A stretch of DNA of 32,516 nt from the NCBI GenBank assembly GCA_001770415.1, contig MEQX01000114.1, positions 15,925 through 48,440 on the forward strand. The letters are read 5' to 3'. The position numbers and the translations under genes were made by a program. A model generated the notes under the pieces. It saw only the letters and a program-made list of their open reading frames with translations. It did no database searches and was not told where the DNA came from. Positions 1 through 8,109 of the stretch are shown here, in pieces; within the stretch, counting starts at the first letter, position 1, and each line of letters opens with the position of its first letter. Source of the DNA: Betaproteobacteria bacterium RIFCSPLOWO2_02_FULL_63_19 (GTDB lineage Bacteria; Pseudomonadota; Gammaproteobacteria; Burkholderiales; SG8-39).

Positions 1-81
1 CGCGCCTGCGATTGGGCACCCGCCAATGACGACTGGCAGCGACTACCGCGGGCGCCCGAAAGGGCACGGGTTCCGCTGTAA
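1..81 (+). CDS. Possible 3' end of an upstream gene (unidentified)
   Basis: The first frame is open from the window edge to a TAA at 79-81 and reads as 26 residues ending in ARVPL. I recognise no family in this short tail. The second frame is also open, to a TAG further on, so the frame choice is uncertain. The piece is too short for codon use to decide. It is listed only because the following decarboxylase begins about 60 bp later and a preceding gene on the same strand would be expected in this densely packed region. Confidence 0.22.
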   Translation, partial: RACDWAPANDDWQRLPRAPERARVPL

Positions 82-144
82 AGCCGAGGTAACGAGGTAG
101 AATTTCCGTCCCAAGAGAAGCAAGTTCACCAGGAGCGCGTGCCG

Positions 145-1524
145 ATGCCTTTCGACAATCTGAAAGATTTTCTCGATCGACTGGAACAAGAGCAGGAACT
201 GCACAGGGTTCCGGTCGAGGTCGATCCCAAGCACGAGATCGGCGCCATATGCAGGAAACTGAACGTCACCAAGGGCCCGGCGGTCCTGTTCGAAAAGGTC
301 AAAGGCTCCGCGATCCCGCTTGCGAGCCAGCTGCTCGCGACGAACCGGCGACTGGCCGTTGCGCTCGAGTGCGAGGAGAAGGACCTGTTCAGCGAAACGC
401 TCAAGCGATCCGCCAGGCAGATCGCACCCAGGCTGGTTCGACGCGGCGCGTGCCAGGACGTCGTCAAGACCGGCAAGGACGTCGATCTGAACGAATTGCC
501 GCTCGCGACCAACAACCCGGACGACAACGCGCCCTACCTCACCGCTGGCCACGTGATCCTCAAGGATCCGGAACTGGGCTACAACCTTGCGATCTACCGG
601 ATGATGTGCCGATCACGCCACGAGGTGAACTTGCGCTTCATTCCGAGTCATCACGGCTGGGCCTTCCTCAAGAAGGCGGAAGAGCGCGGGCTGCGCGCGT
701 TGCCGGTGGCAGTTGCTATCGGCGTTGACCCGGCGATCTACATCGCCAGCCAGTTTGAACCGAAGATCGGCGCCAACGAACTGGCGATCGCTGGCGGGCT
801 GCGCAACAAAGCTGTCGACATGGTGAAGTGCAAGACCATCGACTGCGAGGTCCCCGCGCATGCAGAGATCATCATCGAGGGTGAGATGAAGATCCCTCCC
901 AGAACCGGCGACGAAGGGCCGTTCGGCGAGTTCTGCGGCTACACGACGGACAAGGTGAAGGACGAGCGCATTCTGACCATCAAGGCCATTACCCACAAGA
1001 AGCGGCCCATCTACCACAACATTTGGCTGGGCAAGCCCCCGCACGAGCACCTGTACATTAACGCGATCTCCTATGGAATCCAGGCCTACCATGATCTGAA
1101 AGTCCGCTATCCCGCGGTCAAGGCCGCCTACGCCCCGCCGAGCGGCGTGTCGATCAAGCTGGTGATCCAGATTGACTCGAAGATGAACACGCCGGGGATG
1201 GTAAAGAACCTGCTCGCTTCGACGCTGTGGACGCGCGGGGCGATGTGGAAGGAGGTGCTCGTGGTCGACGACGACATCGACATCACCAACAACGACGAGA
1301 TCGACTGGGCCGTGGTCACGCGGGTCCAGGCCGGCCGCGACACGTTCATTGTTCCCGGGGGACAGGGGTCGCGGCTCGATCCGTCGTCCGACGAATTCGG
1401 CGTCACCGACAAGCTGCTCATCGACGCGACCATGAAGCGGGGATTCAGAGGAAAGGTGGCCGAGCCGACCAAGGCAATGATGGACAAGATCGAGACGAGG
1501 TGGAATAGATACGGGTTCCGCTGA
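145..1524 (+). CDS. UbiD family decarboxylase (copy 1)
   Basis: UbiD-family enzymes reversibly decarboxylate aromatic, heteroaromatic or alpha,beta-unsaturated acids in the cytoplasm using prenylated FMN made by UbiX. The product is about 459 residues, the usual family length. The prFMN-site pattern N-x4-R is seen as N147 and R152 (NLAIYR). The catalytic acid loop EGPFGE (257-262) carries both glutamates of the Arg-Glu-Glu set known from Fdc1. VVDDDIDI near residue 373 is a further family motif. ATG at 145 is preferred over GTG at 139 because AGGAG at 131-135 sits 9 nt ahead of it. The next gene on the strand is an alpha/beta hydrolase. No ubiX is present in the window. The substrate is unknown; the clean EGPFGE loop suggests a working enzyme. 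A divergent second UbiD lies at 6646-8052. Confidence 0.93.
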   Translation: MPFDNLKDFLDRLEQEQELHRVPVEVDPKHEIGAICRKLNVTKGPAVLFEKVKGSAIPLASQLLATNRRLAVALECEEKDLFSETLKRSARQIAPRLVRRGACQDVVKTGKDVDLNELPLATNNPDDNAPYLTAGHVILKDPELGYNLAIYRMMCRSRHEVNLRFIPSHHGWAFLKKAEERGLRALPVAVAIGVDPAIYIASQFEPKIGANELAIAGGLRNKAVDMVKCKTIDCEVPAHAEIIIEGEMKIPPRTGDEGPFGEFCGYTTDKVKDERILTIKAITHKKRPIYHNIWLGKPPHEHLYINAISYGIQAYHDLKVRYPAVKAAYAPPSGVSIKLVIQIDSKMNTPGMVKNLLASTLWTRGAMWKEVLVVDDDIDITNNDEIDWAVVTRVQAGRDTFIVPGGQGSRLDPSSDEFGVTDKLLIDATMKRGFRGKVAEPTKAMMDKIETRWNRYGFR

Positions 1525-1633
1525 AGCGCCGTCGCTTGGCGAAACACCACGATGCCGGGCTTGAACCCGCCCCGTGCCGTCGCGCGCAGCGTCGTCCATT
1601 TCCCATGTGCTTCTCGCGAGGCAGTGAGCCGGC

Positions 1634-2422
1634 ATGATCCGCAGACTCTACGTCGATACGCCAGGCGGTCAAGTGCATGTTCGCCGGTCCGGGGACGGCT
1701 CTCCGATCGTGCTGCTGCACCAGTCGCCGAGTTCCGGCGCCATGTGGGAGCCCGTGTTCGCACACCTTGCGGCGTCCGGATTCGGCGCAATTGCTCCGGA
1801 CATGCAGGGCCACGGCAATTCGTTTCGGCCCGCGGCGCCGCCTGCCATCGCCGACTATGCCGCATGCATGGTTGCCGTCATGGACGCGCTAGGGCTGGAA
1901 CGGGTCGACCTGGTGGGCCACCACACCGGCGCTCTCGTCGCCGCGCAGATCGCCGCGGATTATCCGGATCGCGTGCGGAAACTGGTGCTCTGGGGCCTCG
2001 CCATGTACGTGGACGCGTTGCGCGCCTCCCGCGAGCGGTTGAAGAACGAGCGCCCTCCCGATTACGATGTGCAGGGAAACGAACTCGTCTCGTTCTGGTC
2101 GAGGCAGCGCAGCCTCGCCGGCGAGGCCTTCACTGCGGAACTGGGCGTGCGCGCAATGATCGAGATGCTCCAGACCGGATCGGCGCGACCCTGGGGACAT
2201 TGGGCCGGCCAGCAATGCGAGCGGGAGGCGGTACTTGCCAGAGTTGCGCATCCCGCGCTGGTCATGGGCGGCGAGCGCGACCCGCTCTGGCCCGGGATCG
2301 AAGCTGCAGCGTCGTTGATTCCGCACGCGCGCTTTCATGTCCTGCGCGGCGCAGGACTCTACGTGACGGACGAGTTCCCGGAAGAATTCGCGCGCCTCGT
2401 CACCCAGTTCCTCGAGACCTGA
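1634..2422 (+). CDS. Alpha/beta-hydrolase-fold protein with altered catalytic residues
   Basis: The 262-residue protein has the layout of a classical alpha/beta hydrolase: LLHQSPSSG (27-35) at the oxyanion region, the DMQGHG turn (56-61), a nucleophile elbow at 95-99, a helical cap (about 125-195), the acid D216 in GGERDP, and the terminal helix. The elbow reads G-H-H-T-G, so the nucleophile position (97) is His rather than Ser, Asp or Cys. The usual catalytic His after the last strand is Leu242 (GAGLY). The codons are unambiguous (CAC and CTC). It could be a non-hydrolytic lyase or binding protein, or a subfamily with different chemistry. I believe GHHTG elbows occur in other bacterial members, but that is from memory. 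It lies 109 bp after ubiD and ahead of the Mo-hydroxylase genes, suggesting a role on the same substrate. The start is the first ATG, after a weak GTGAG site. Confidence 0.88.
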   Translation: MIRRLYVDTPGGQVHVRRSGDGSPIVLLHQSPSSGAMWEPVFAHLAASGFGAIAPDMQGHGNSFRPAAPPAIADYAACMVAVMDALGLERVDLVGHHTGALVAAQIAADYPDRVRKLVLWGLAMYVDALRASRERLKNERPPDYDVQGNELVSFWSRQRSLAGEAFTAELGVRAMIEMLQTGSARPWGHWAGQQCEREAVLARVAHPALVMGGERDPLWPGIEAAASLIPHARFHVLRGAGLYVTDEFPEEFARLVTQFLET

Positions 2423-2575
2423 CTCCGGCAATCCGGCTCCCTGCGCACAAGCGCCGGCCCAGTTTCTGCGTGCCTCGCAAGACAAAAACCGTCTGCGCGC
2501 ACGCCGTATCCAGGCGTCCGATTCCGGCGCGAACCGTGCACGGCGCCGTGCCCGATCTGTTAATTTCACCGTTCC

Positions 2576-2869
2576 GTGCCCTCCCAGGATGTAGAGCGAC
2601 CGGGTAGGGATGATGGTAAATTTGAAATATGTTTGGTTCCCTTTCTCTTCCTGTTCTCCCCGGCGATGTTGCTCGAGGGCACCTGGACTAACGTCGCCGC
2701 AACCGCATTGACGGCCGTCGGCCGGGCGTTTCTCGTTAGCGTTGGCGTCGTAGGGTATGTGATTCAGCGAATCGGCCCCGTGTCGCGCCTGCTGTTTGTC
2801 GCGGACGGCATTGCGTTGACCCTGCCTCCGGCGATGAAGTCGGACCGCCTGGTCCGCGGACAGCAATGA
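2576..2869 (+). pseudogene. Truncated remnant: C-terminal end of a fused TRAP transporter permease
   Basis: The frame encodes 97 residues with two hydrophobic stretches. From about residue 15 it lines up without gaps with the C-terminal tail of the intact fused TRAP permease at 8110-10017: both share LVPFLF, then A-x-LL-x-G-T, N-V, and a GY about 25 residues later. The roughly 540 upstream residues of such a permease (4TM plus most of the 12TM part) are absent; 2423-2610 holds no recognisable TRAP sequence in any frame. The TGA stop overlaps the ATG of the Mo-hydroxylase large subunit (ATGA), so the old translational coupling survives. It is best read as the leftover of a deletion; a functional two-helix protein is less likely. 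Confidence 0.62.
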
Positions 2870-5217
2870 ATTCCTTCAAAGGCGTGGTCGGCACCTCCGT
2901 TGCACGGCCGCAGGCGCGGCGGTTCGTCTTCGGTCGTGGGCGCTACACCGACGATCTGAGGATTGCAGGCACGCTGCACGCGGTTTTTCTGCGCAGCCCC
3001 TATGCGCACGCGCGAATCGAGGCGATCGATCTGGATGCGGCAAGAACAGTTCCCGGCGTCGTCGCCGCGTTCGACGGCAAGGCGATCGCAAGCGTCTGTG
3101 CGGCGTGGACCGCGCAATTCGCTACCCTGCCGGACCACCGCTCGGCGGCGCAGCCCCCGCTCGCCGTGGAACGCGCGCTGTGGCAGGGCCAGCCGGTCGC
3201 GATCGTGGTGGCCGATACCCGCGCCATTGGAGAGGACGCCCTCGGGTTGATCGAAGTCCAGTGGCACGAGCTTGAACCGCTGCCGCACCCGGTCGCGACC
3301 GCGGTTGCGGACCCGGCGCATCCGCCGCTGCACGCGGCGCTGGGAACCAATATCGCTTACGAGCGTTGCATAGTCGCAGGCGACCCGGACACGACCTTGG
3401 CCGGCGCGGACCGCGTCATCAAGCGCAGGTTTCAGTTCACGCGCCATACGGGTGTTCCACTGGAGACGCGAACGGTCCTCGCGGAGTTCGAGCCCGGCCT
3501 GCGTCGGCTGACGGTGTACCAGTCGACCCAGGTACCGCACCAGATGCGCGCCATTTATGCCGAACTGCTGGGACTTTCGGAAGCGAATGTGCGGGTTATC
3601 GTACCGGACGTCGGGGGCGCGTTCGGCGTCAAGCTCCATCTGTACGACGACGAAATCGCGGTCGCCGCGGCGTCGATGTTGCTCGGTCGCCCCGTGAAAT
3701 TCGTGTCGGACCGGCTTGAGGCGTTTGTCAGCGACATTCACGCCCGCGGCCATACGGTGGACGCGTCCGTGGCCGTGAAAAATGACGGCACGGTGCTCGG
3801 ATTCGAGGTCGACGACATCATGGAAATGGGCGCGTACTCGGTGTACCCGCGCACCAGCGTCGGCGAAGGGCTGCACGCGATCTCCTTGACGGGCGCGCCG
3901 TACGCCGCTCCGGCCCTGCGCGCGCGGCTGCGCGCGGTATTCCAGAACAAGGCACCGGTAGGCTCGTACCGCGGCGTCGGGCAACCGATTGCCTGCGGCA
4001 TCACCGAACACCTGATCGACGCGGCTGCCGCCGAACTCGGCATCGATCCGGCCGAGATGCGCCGCCGGAATTTTCGCCGCGCGGGCATCGATCCGCCCAA
4101 GACGGCCGGAGGCATCGCAGCGGGCGACCTCTCGCACCAGCGCTGCCTCGAGCGGCTGTTGCAACTGATGGATTACGACGGGCTTTGCGCCGAGCGGGCG
4201 AGCGCCCGCAAAGCCGGTCGGCATCTCGGAATCGGGATCGCCGCGTTCGTGGAAATGACCGCGCCAGGCACCGGCCTCTACGGCGCGGCGGGCGTCAAGA
4301 TCGCATGCAGCGACGGGTGCACGCTGAGGCTCGAACCGTCCGGCGTGGTGACTTGCGTGACCGGCGCGACGGATCAGGGCCAGGGCAGCGATACGGGCAT
4401 GGTGCAACTGATCGGCGATGCCCTTGGACTCGATTTCGATCAAGTGCGGCTGGTCGCCGGCGATACCGCGGTGACCCCCGTGGGCGGGGGCACGTGGGCC
4501 TCCCGCGGGCTGGTGGTCGGAGGCGAAGCGGCACTCGGGGCCGCACACGCGCTTCGCGATCGACTGATCGACATCGCTGCCGCATTGTTGGACGTGCGGC
4601 GCGACGCGCTGGTTCTCTCGGCGTCGGCCGTGCGGGAGAGAGACGGCGCGAAGTCGCTGTCGCTGGCCGAACTGGGCGGCATGATGCATTACCGCCAGGA
4701 CCTGTTGCCCTCCGAGGTGGAGCGCAGTCCCGTGGTCACGTTCCATGTCGTACCGACCGGCCTCATCGCCAACGGCATCCAGGCAAGCCTGATCGAGCTG
4801 GACCCCGAATCGGGATTCGTAAAGCCGCTGAGGCACTGGGTCGTCGAGGACTGCGGCCGTGTGATCAACCCCATGCTCGCCGACGAACAGCTGCGGGGCG
4901 GCGTCGTGCAGGGGCTGGGAGAGGCCCTGTTGGAGGAGTGTCGCTATGACGAGCGCAGCCAGCTGCAGAACGCCACGCTTGCCGATTACCTCGTCCCCAT
5001 GGCCTCGGACATGCCCGACATCGTTATCGACCACGTCCATACCGAAGTGACCGGCACGCTGCTCGGCGCCAAAGGCATCGGAGAGGCCGGAACGATAGGC
5101 GCCGCGGCAGCCTTCGTCAATGCGCTCAACGACGCGCTGCGCGCGTTCGGCTGCGCCATCTCCGAGATTCCCTGCACGCCGGAGCGCGTTCTGAGGGCGC
5201 TGCGCCGCGTGCCGTGA
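2866..5217 (+). CDS. Xanthine dehydrogenase/CO dehydrogenase family molybdopterin-binding (large) subunit
   Basis: This 783-residue protein is the catalytic subunit of a heterotrimeric Mo hydroxylase that inserts water-derived oxygen into a C-H bond of a heterocycle, aldehyde or CoA thioester. An N-terminal aldehyde-oxidase a/b-hammerhead domain (about 15-130) is followed by two Mo-cofactor domains. Visible motifs are GGAFG (250-254), the QGQGSDT cofactor loop (504-510) and GAKGIGEAG near the C-terminus, with the catalytic Glu at 740. The loop that in true CO dehydrogenase carries the Cu-binding Cys (AYRCSF) reads GSYRGVG at 366-372, with Gly at that place, so this is not a CO dehydrogenase. 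ATG at 2866 overlaps the preceding stop. It leads an L-M-S operon with gaps of 7 and 11 nt. No XdhC-like Mo chaperone is present. Confidence 0.95.
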   Translation: MNSFKGVVGTSVARPQARRFVFGRGRYTDDLRIAGTLHAVFLRSPYAHARIEAIDLDAARTVPGVVAAFDGKAIASVCAAWTAQFATLPDHRSAAQPPLAVERALWQGQPVAIVVADTRAIGEDALGLIEVQWHELEPLPHPVATAVADPAHPPLHAALGTNIAYERCIVAGDPDTTLAGADRVIKRRFQFTRHTGVPLETRTVLAEFEPGLRRLTVYQSTQVPHQMRAIYAELLGLSEANVRVIVPDVGGAFGVKLHLYDDEIAVAAASMLLGRPVKFVSDRLEAFVSDIHARGHTVDASVAVKNDGTVLGFEVDDIMEMGAYSVYPRTSVGEGLHAISLTGAPYAAPALRARLRAVFQNKAPVGSYRGVGQPIACGITEHLIDAAAAELGIDPAEMRRRNFRRAGIDPPKTAGGIAAGDLSHQRCLERLLQLMDYDGLCAERASARKAGRHLGIGIAAFVEMTAPGTGLYGAAGVKIACSDGCTLRLEPSGVVTCVTGATDQGQGSDTGMVQLIGDALGLDFDQVRLVAGDTAVTPVGGGTWASRGLVVGGEAALGAAHALRDRLIDIAAALLDVRRDALVLSASAVRERDGAKSLSLAELGGMMHYRQDLLPSEVERSPVVTFHVVPTGLIANGIQASLIELDPESGFVKPLRHWVVEDCGRVINPMLADEQLRGGVVQGLGEALLEECRYDERSQLQNATLADYLVPMASDMPDIVIDHVHTEVTGTLLGAKGIGEAGTIGAAAAFVNALNDALRAFGCAISEIPCTPERVLRALRRVP

Positions 5218-5224
5218 AAATGCG

Positions 5225-6085
5225 ATGAAATTTGCACCGTTCGACTATGTGTGCACACGCTCGCTCGCCGAGGTCTACGATCTGATCGAAGCGCGGGGTC
5301 CGGACGCGCGCATTCTGGCCGGCGGCCAAAGCCTGCTGACGACGCTCGCGCTTCGACTCTCGGAGCCCTCGGTTCTCCTCGACATCGGCGGTCTGCAGGA
5401 GCTCCGATTCATCGAGGAACGCAACGGCGCGATACACGTCGGTGCGTTGACCCGCCATTGCGAGCTCGAAACCAGCCCCTTGATTGCCGCGAGGCTGCCT
5501 TTGATCGCGCAGGCGATGCCACACGTGGCCCATGCGGCGATCCGCAACCGCGGAACGATCGGAGGCAGCCTCTCGCTTGCCGATCCCGCTGCCGAACTGC
5601 CGGCCTGCATGCTCGCGCTGGACGCCGCGATCGTGCTCGCCTCGCGCGACGGCGAGCGGCGCGTGCGCGCGGAAGCGTTCTTCAAGGGGCTGTACCACAC
5701 GGACGTCCGGCCCGGCGAACTGCTTGTGCGCGTGGAGATCACGCCGCTCGAAAAGGAATGGCGGTTCCACTTCGCCGAGTTCAGCCGGCGCCGCGGCGAT
5801 TACGCCATGGTGGGTCTCGCCGCCGCGGCCCGCGGGCCGGGACCCCTGCCCGAAGAACTCAGGCTCGCGTTTCTAGGCTGCGGCGACAGGCCGGTGCGCG
5901 CCCGGGAAGCCGAACGCGTCGCGTCAGGCTCGGCATCGGCGCCGCGGGCGGAACGCTATTCTGCGCTGCGCCGCGCACTGGAGAAGGACCTCGAACCACA
6001 GTCCGATCCGAACGCGAGTTCGGAGACGAGGATGCATCTGGCCGCCGTGCTCGCCGATCGGGCGATCGAGGCGCTGTCCGGCTAG
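5225..6085 (+). CDS. Xanthine dehydrogenase family FAD-binding (medium) subunit
   Basis: The 286-residue protein is the CoxM/CutM-type flavoprotein that passes electrons from the 2Fe-2S subunit to the external acceptor. The two FAD signatures are present: AGGQSL (32-37) and GTIGGSLSLADPAAE (109-123). The C-terminal half is the CO-dehydrogenase flavoprotein C-terminal domain, and the length is normal. It starts 7 nt after the large-subunit stop, implying one polycistronic message. The Mo, FAD, Fe-S order here (L-M-S) differs from the M-S-L order of classical cox operons. Confidence 0.94.
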   Translation: MKFAPFDYVCTRSLAEVYDLIEARGPDARILAGGQSLLTTLALRLSEPSVLLDIGGLQELRFIEERNGAIHVGALTRHCELETSPLIAARLPLIAQAMPHVAHAAIRNRGTIGGSLSLADPAAELPACMLALDAAIVLASRDGERRVRAEAFFKGLYHTDVRPGELLVRVEITPLEKEWRFHFAEFSRRRGDYAMVGLAAAARGPGPLPEELRLAFLGCGDRPVRAREAERVASGSASAPRAERYSALRRALEKDLEPQSDPNASSETRMHLAAVLADRAIEALSG

Positions 6086-6096
6086 AAGGAGACGCG

Positions 6097-6621
6097 ATGA
6101 ACGATTCTATGGCGGCGCGGCCCGCGCCCCTGGTGACGGTAACCATGACCGTAAACGGCAGAAGCGTTACGCGTAGCGTCGAGCCGCGCACGCACCTGAT
6201 CGATTTCCTGCGCAACGAACTCGATTTGACCGGCAGCCACCTGGGGTGCGAACACGGGGTCTGCGGCGCATGCACGGTGCGCGTTGACGGGGATATCGTA
6301 CGCGGCTGCCTCGTTCTCGCGGTGCAGCTCGAAGGCGCGCGCGTGGAGACCATCGAGGGGATTTCCGCGAGCGGCGAAATCACCGATCTGCAGGAAGCGT
6401 TCGTGCGCCGCAACGCACTGCAGTGCGGCTATTGTACGCCCGGCATGCTCATGTGCGCGGCGGAGTTTCTCAGGACCCGGCCGAGTGCGGACCGCGAGGC
6501 GATTCGGGACTTCATCTCGGGCAACTACTGCCGTTGCACGGGCTACCACGCAATTGTGGACGCGATCGCGGAGACCGTCGAGGCGCGCCGGTCCGCGAAG
6601 GGCCGGGGCGGGCACCGCTGA
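6097..6621 (+). CDS. Xanthine dehydrogenase family (2Fe-2S)-binding (small) subunit
   Basis: The 174-residue protein carries two 2Fe-2S clusters relaying electrons from Mo to FAD. The N-terminal plant-ferredoxin-type cluster is ligated by C51, C56, C59 and C71 (CEHGVCGAC, then RGC). The C-terminal helical cluster is ligated by C110, C113, C145 and C147 (CGYC and CRC). All eight ligands are intact. ATG at 6097 is chosen because AGAAGGAGA lies just upstream (about 6084-6092); the frame extends further upstream, but that stretch lies inside the FAD-subunit gene. It ends 24 bp before the converging second ubiD gene, so the operon stops here. A 20-residue N-terminal tail precedes the ferredoxin fold. 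Confidence 0.95.
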   Translation: MNDSMAARPAPLVTVTMTVNGRSVTRSVEPRTHLIDFLRNELDLTGSHLGCEHGVCGACTVRVDGDIVRGCLVLAVQLEGARVETIEGISASGEITDLQEAFVRRNALQCGYCTPGMLMCAAEFLRTRPSADREAIRDFISGNYCRCTGYHAIVDAIAETVEARRSAKGRGGHR

Positions 6622-6645
6622 GGCGGGCGCGCCGGCCGGGCGTTT

Positions 6646-8052
6646 TCAGCCGCCCGTGATGTAGTCCTTGAGCTGGATACGCTCCCACAGTTCCTTCGGC
6701 GGACGGATGCGCGGCGCGAAGTCGAGCGTTACCGGGCGCGTCGCGTCGATCACGATCTTGGTGTTCATAGGGCCATGGTTGTGCCGGATTTCGCCGTAGG
6801 CCGACGGATTCAGATGCGCGCCCATCGCGTTCGGGATGATGGTCATGTCACGGTCGGCCTCGCAATGAGTCGCGATCGCCCAGAGCACCTGTTCCTCGTC
6901 GTAAATGTCGATGTCGTCGTCGACGACGATTGCGATCTTCAGATTCGGCTCGGCGGCGATGGCCGCCAAACCGGCAGACTTGCCCTCTCCGGGGACGCGT
7001 TTCTTGATCTGGACGTAGGCCGTAAACACGCAGCTGCCGGATGCGGGCATGTAGACCGCCTGCACCGAGGGCGTGAGTTTCCTGACGTTGTCGAACACGG
7101 AGGCCTCGAACGAGAGCACGCCGGACAGGTTGTGCTCGCGGTGCGACGGGTCGAGGTCGTGGTAGATCGCGTCGCGCCGCATCGTGATCGCGCGCACTTG
7201 CATGAGTCCGACCGGATCCTTGACCGGACCGTAGAAGCCCGTGTACTCGGAGAACGGACCGTCCGAGGTCTGGCGCGCCGGATCGAGTATTCCTTCGATC
7301 GCGATCTCGGCCCAGGCCGGCACGGGCAGGTCGACCGTTTCGGCCGGGCAGACTTCGAGCGACTCGCCGAGCAGGCCGCCCATGATCTCCAGTTCGTCCG
7401 ATTCGATCGGGCCGCGCGCAAGCGAGCCCATCACGACCGCCGGATGGTGACCGAGCACCAGCACCGCCTCCATAGGACGGCGCAGTTCCTGATAGCGGCG
7501 GTAGATGTAACCGGCGTTGTGCGCCGGATTGAACATGCAGGCAAAACTGTCGCGGCCCTTGATCTCGTGACGGTACACCCCGGCGTTGAGCACCCCTGTT
7601 TGCGGGTCGCGCACGATCAGGAAACCGATGGTGAAATACTTGCCCCCGTTGAGTTCCGCGTGCTTGAGGATCGGCAGGCGCCCCAGATCCACGTCGGCGC
7701 CGGTCTGGATCACCTCCTTGACCGGCGCGCCTGCGCGCGCGACGGCCGTCGTCGGCAGCGGATTGGCGACGCGCTCGCGAAAGGTTTCCAGAATGCGTCG
7801 CTTGGGTTCGCCCGGCGCAATACCAAGCGCGAGCCCGAGCATTTCGTAATTGCCGAACAGGTTCGTCACCAGCGGTATCATCGAGCCCCGGACCTTGTCG
7901 AACCGCAGCGCCGGATAACGGCCCAGCGCGGCCAGCTTCTGCTGAATCACGCACGGCTCGTAATTGAAGTCGACTTCCCTTTCTACGCGGGCGAAAAATC
8001 CTGGGCCGAGCGGTTCTATTTCCGCGAGAAAGCTGCGCAGATCCTTGTTCAT
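6646..8052 (-). CDS. UbiD family decarboxylase (copy 2)
   Basis: This is a 468-residue prFMN-dependent decarboxylase, only distantly similar to copy 1. The cofactor-site pattern is N156 to R161 (NAGVYR) and the conserved VVDDDIDI motif is present. The acid loop reads DGPFSE (264-269): the second glutamate is kept (E269) but the first is Asp264. E. coli UbiD, as I recall it, varies at the other end of this loop (EGPFGD), so single Glu/Asp swaps here are tolerated. Start: ATG at 8052 with AAGGGG about 7 nt ahead. It is the last gene of a minus-strand set, TAXI binding protein, fused TRAP permease, UbiD, 57 bp after the permease. This suggests the imported acid is its substrate or precursor. Confidence 0.93.
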   Translation of the reverse strand: MNKDLRSFLAEIEPLGPGFFARVEREVDFNYEPCVIQQKLAALGRYPALRFDKVRGSMIPLVTNLFGNYEMLGLALGIAPGEPKRRILETFRERVANPLPTTAVARAGAPVKEVIQTGADVDLGRLPILKHAELNGGKYFTIGFLIVRDPQTGVLNAGVYRHEIKGRDSFACMFNPAHNAGYIYRRYQELRRPMEAVLVLGHHPAVVMGSLARGPIESDELEIMGGLLGESLEVCPAETVDLPVPAWAEIAIEGILDPARQTSDGPFSEYTGFYGPVKDPVGLMQVRAITMRRDAIYHDLDPSHREHNLSGVLSFEASVFDNVRKLTPSVQAVYMPASGSCVFTAYVQIKKRVPGEGKSAGLAAIAAEPNLKIAIVVDDDIDIYDEEQVLWAIATHCEADRDMTIIPNAMGAHLNPSAYGEIRHNHGPMNTKIVIDATRPVTLDFAPRIRPPKELWERIQLKDYITGG

Positions 8053-8109
8053 CGGTTCACCCCTTCAAGACGAAAATGGACGACATCCGATTCAATGCGG
8101 CCTGGCATC

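Noticed and set aside
2764..5040. Long open frame opposite the Mo-hydroxylase large subunit (758 codons, minus strand)
   Set aside because: Arg/His-rich low-complexity translation with no family motif; the opposite strand encodes an unmistakable CoxL-type protein. A GC-driven shadow.
2866..6621. Carbon monoxide dehydrogenase
   Set aside because: The Cu-ligand Cys in the active-site loop is absent (Gly370) and the gene order is L-M-S.
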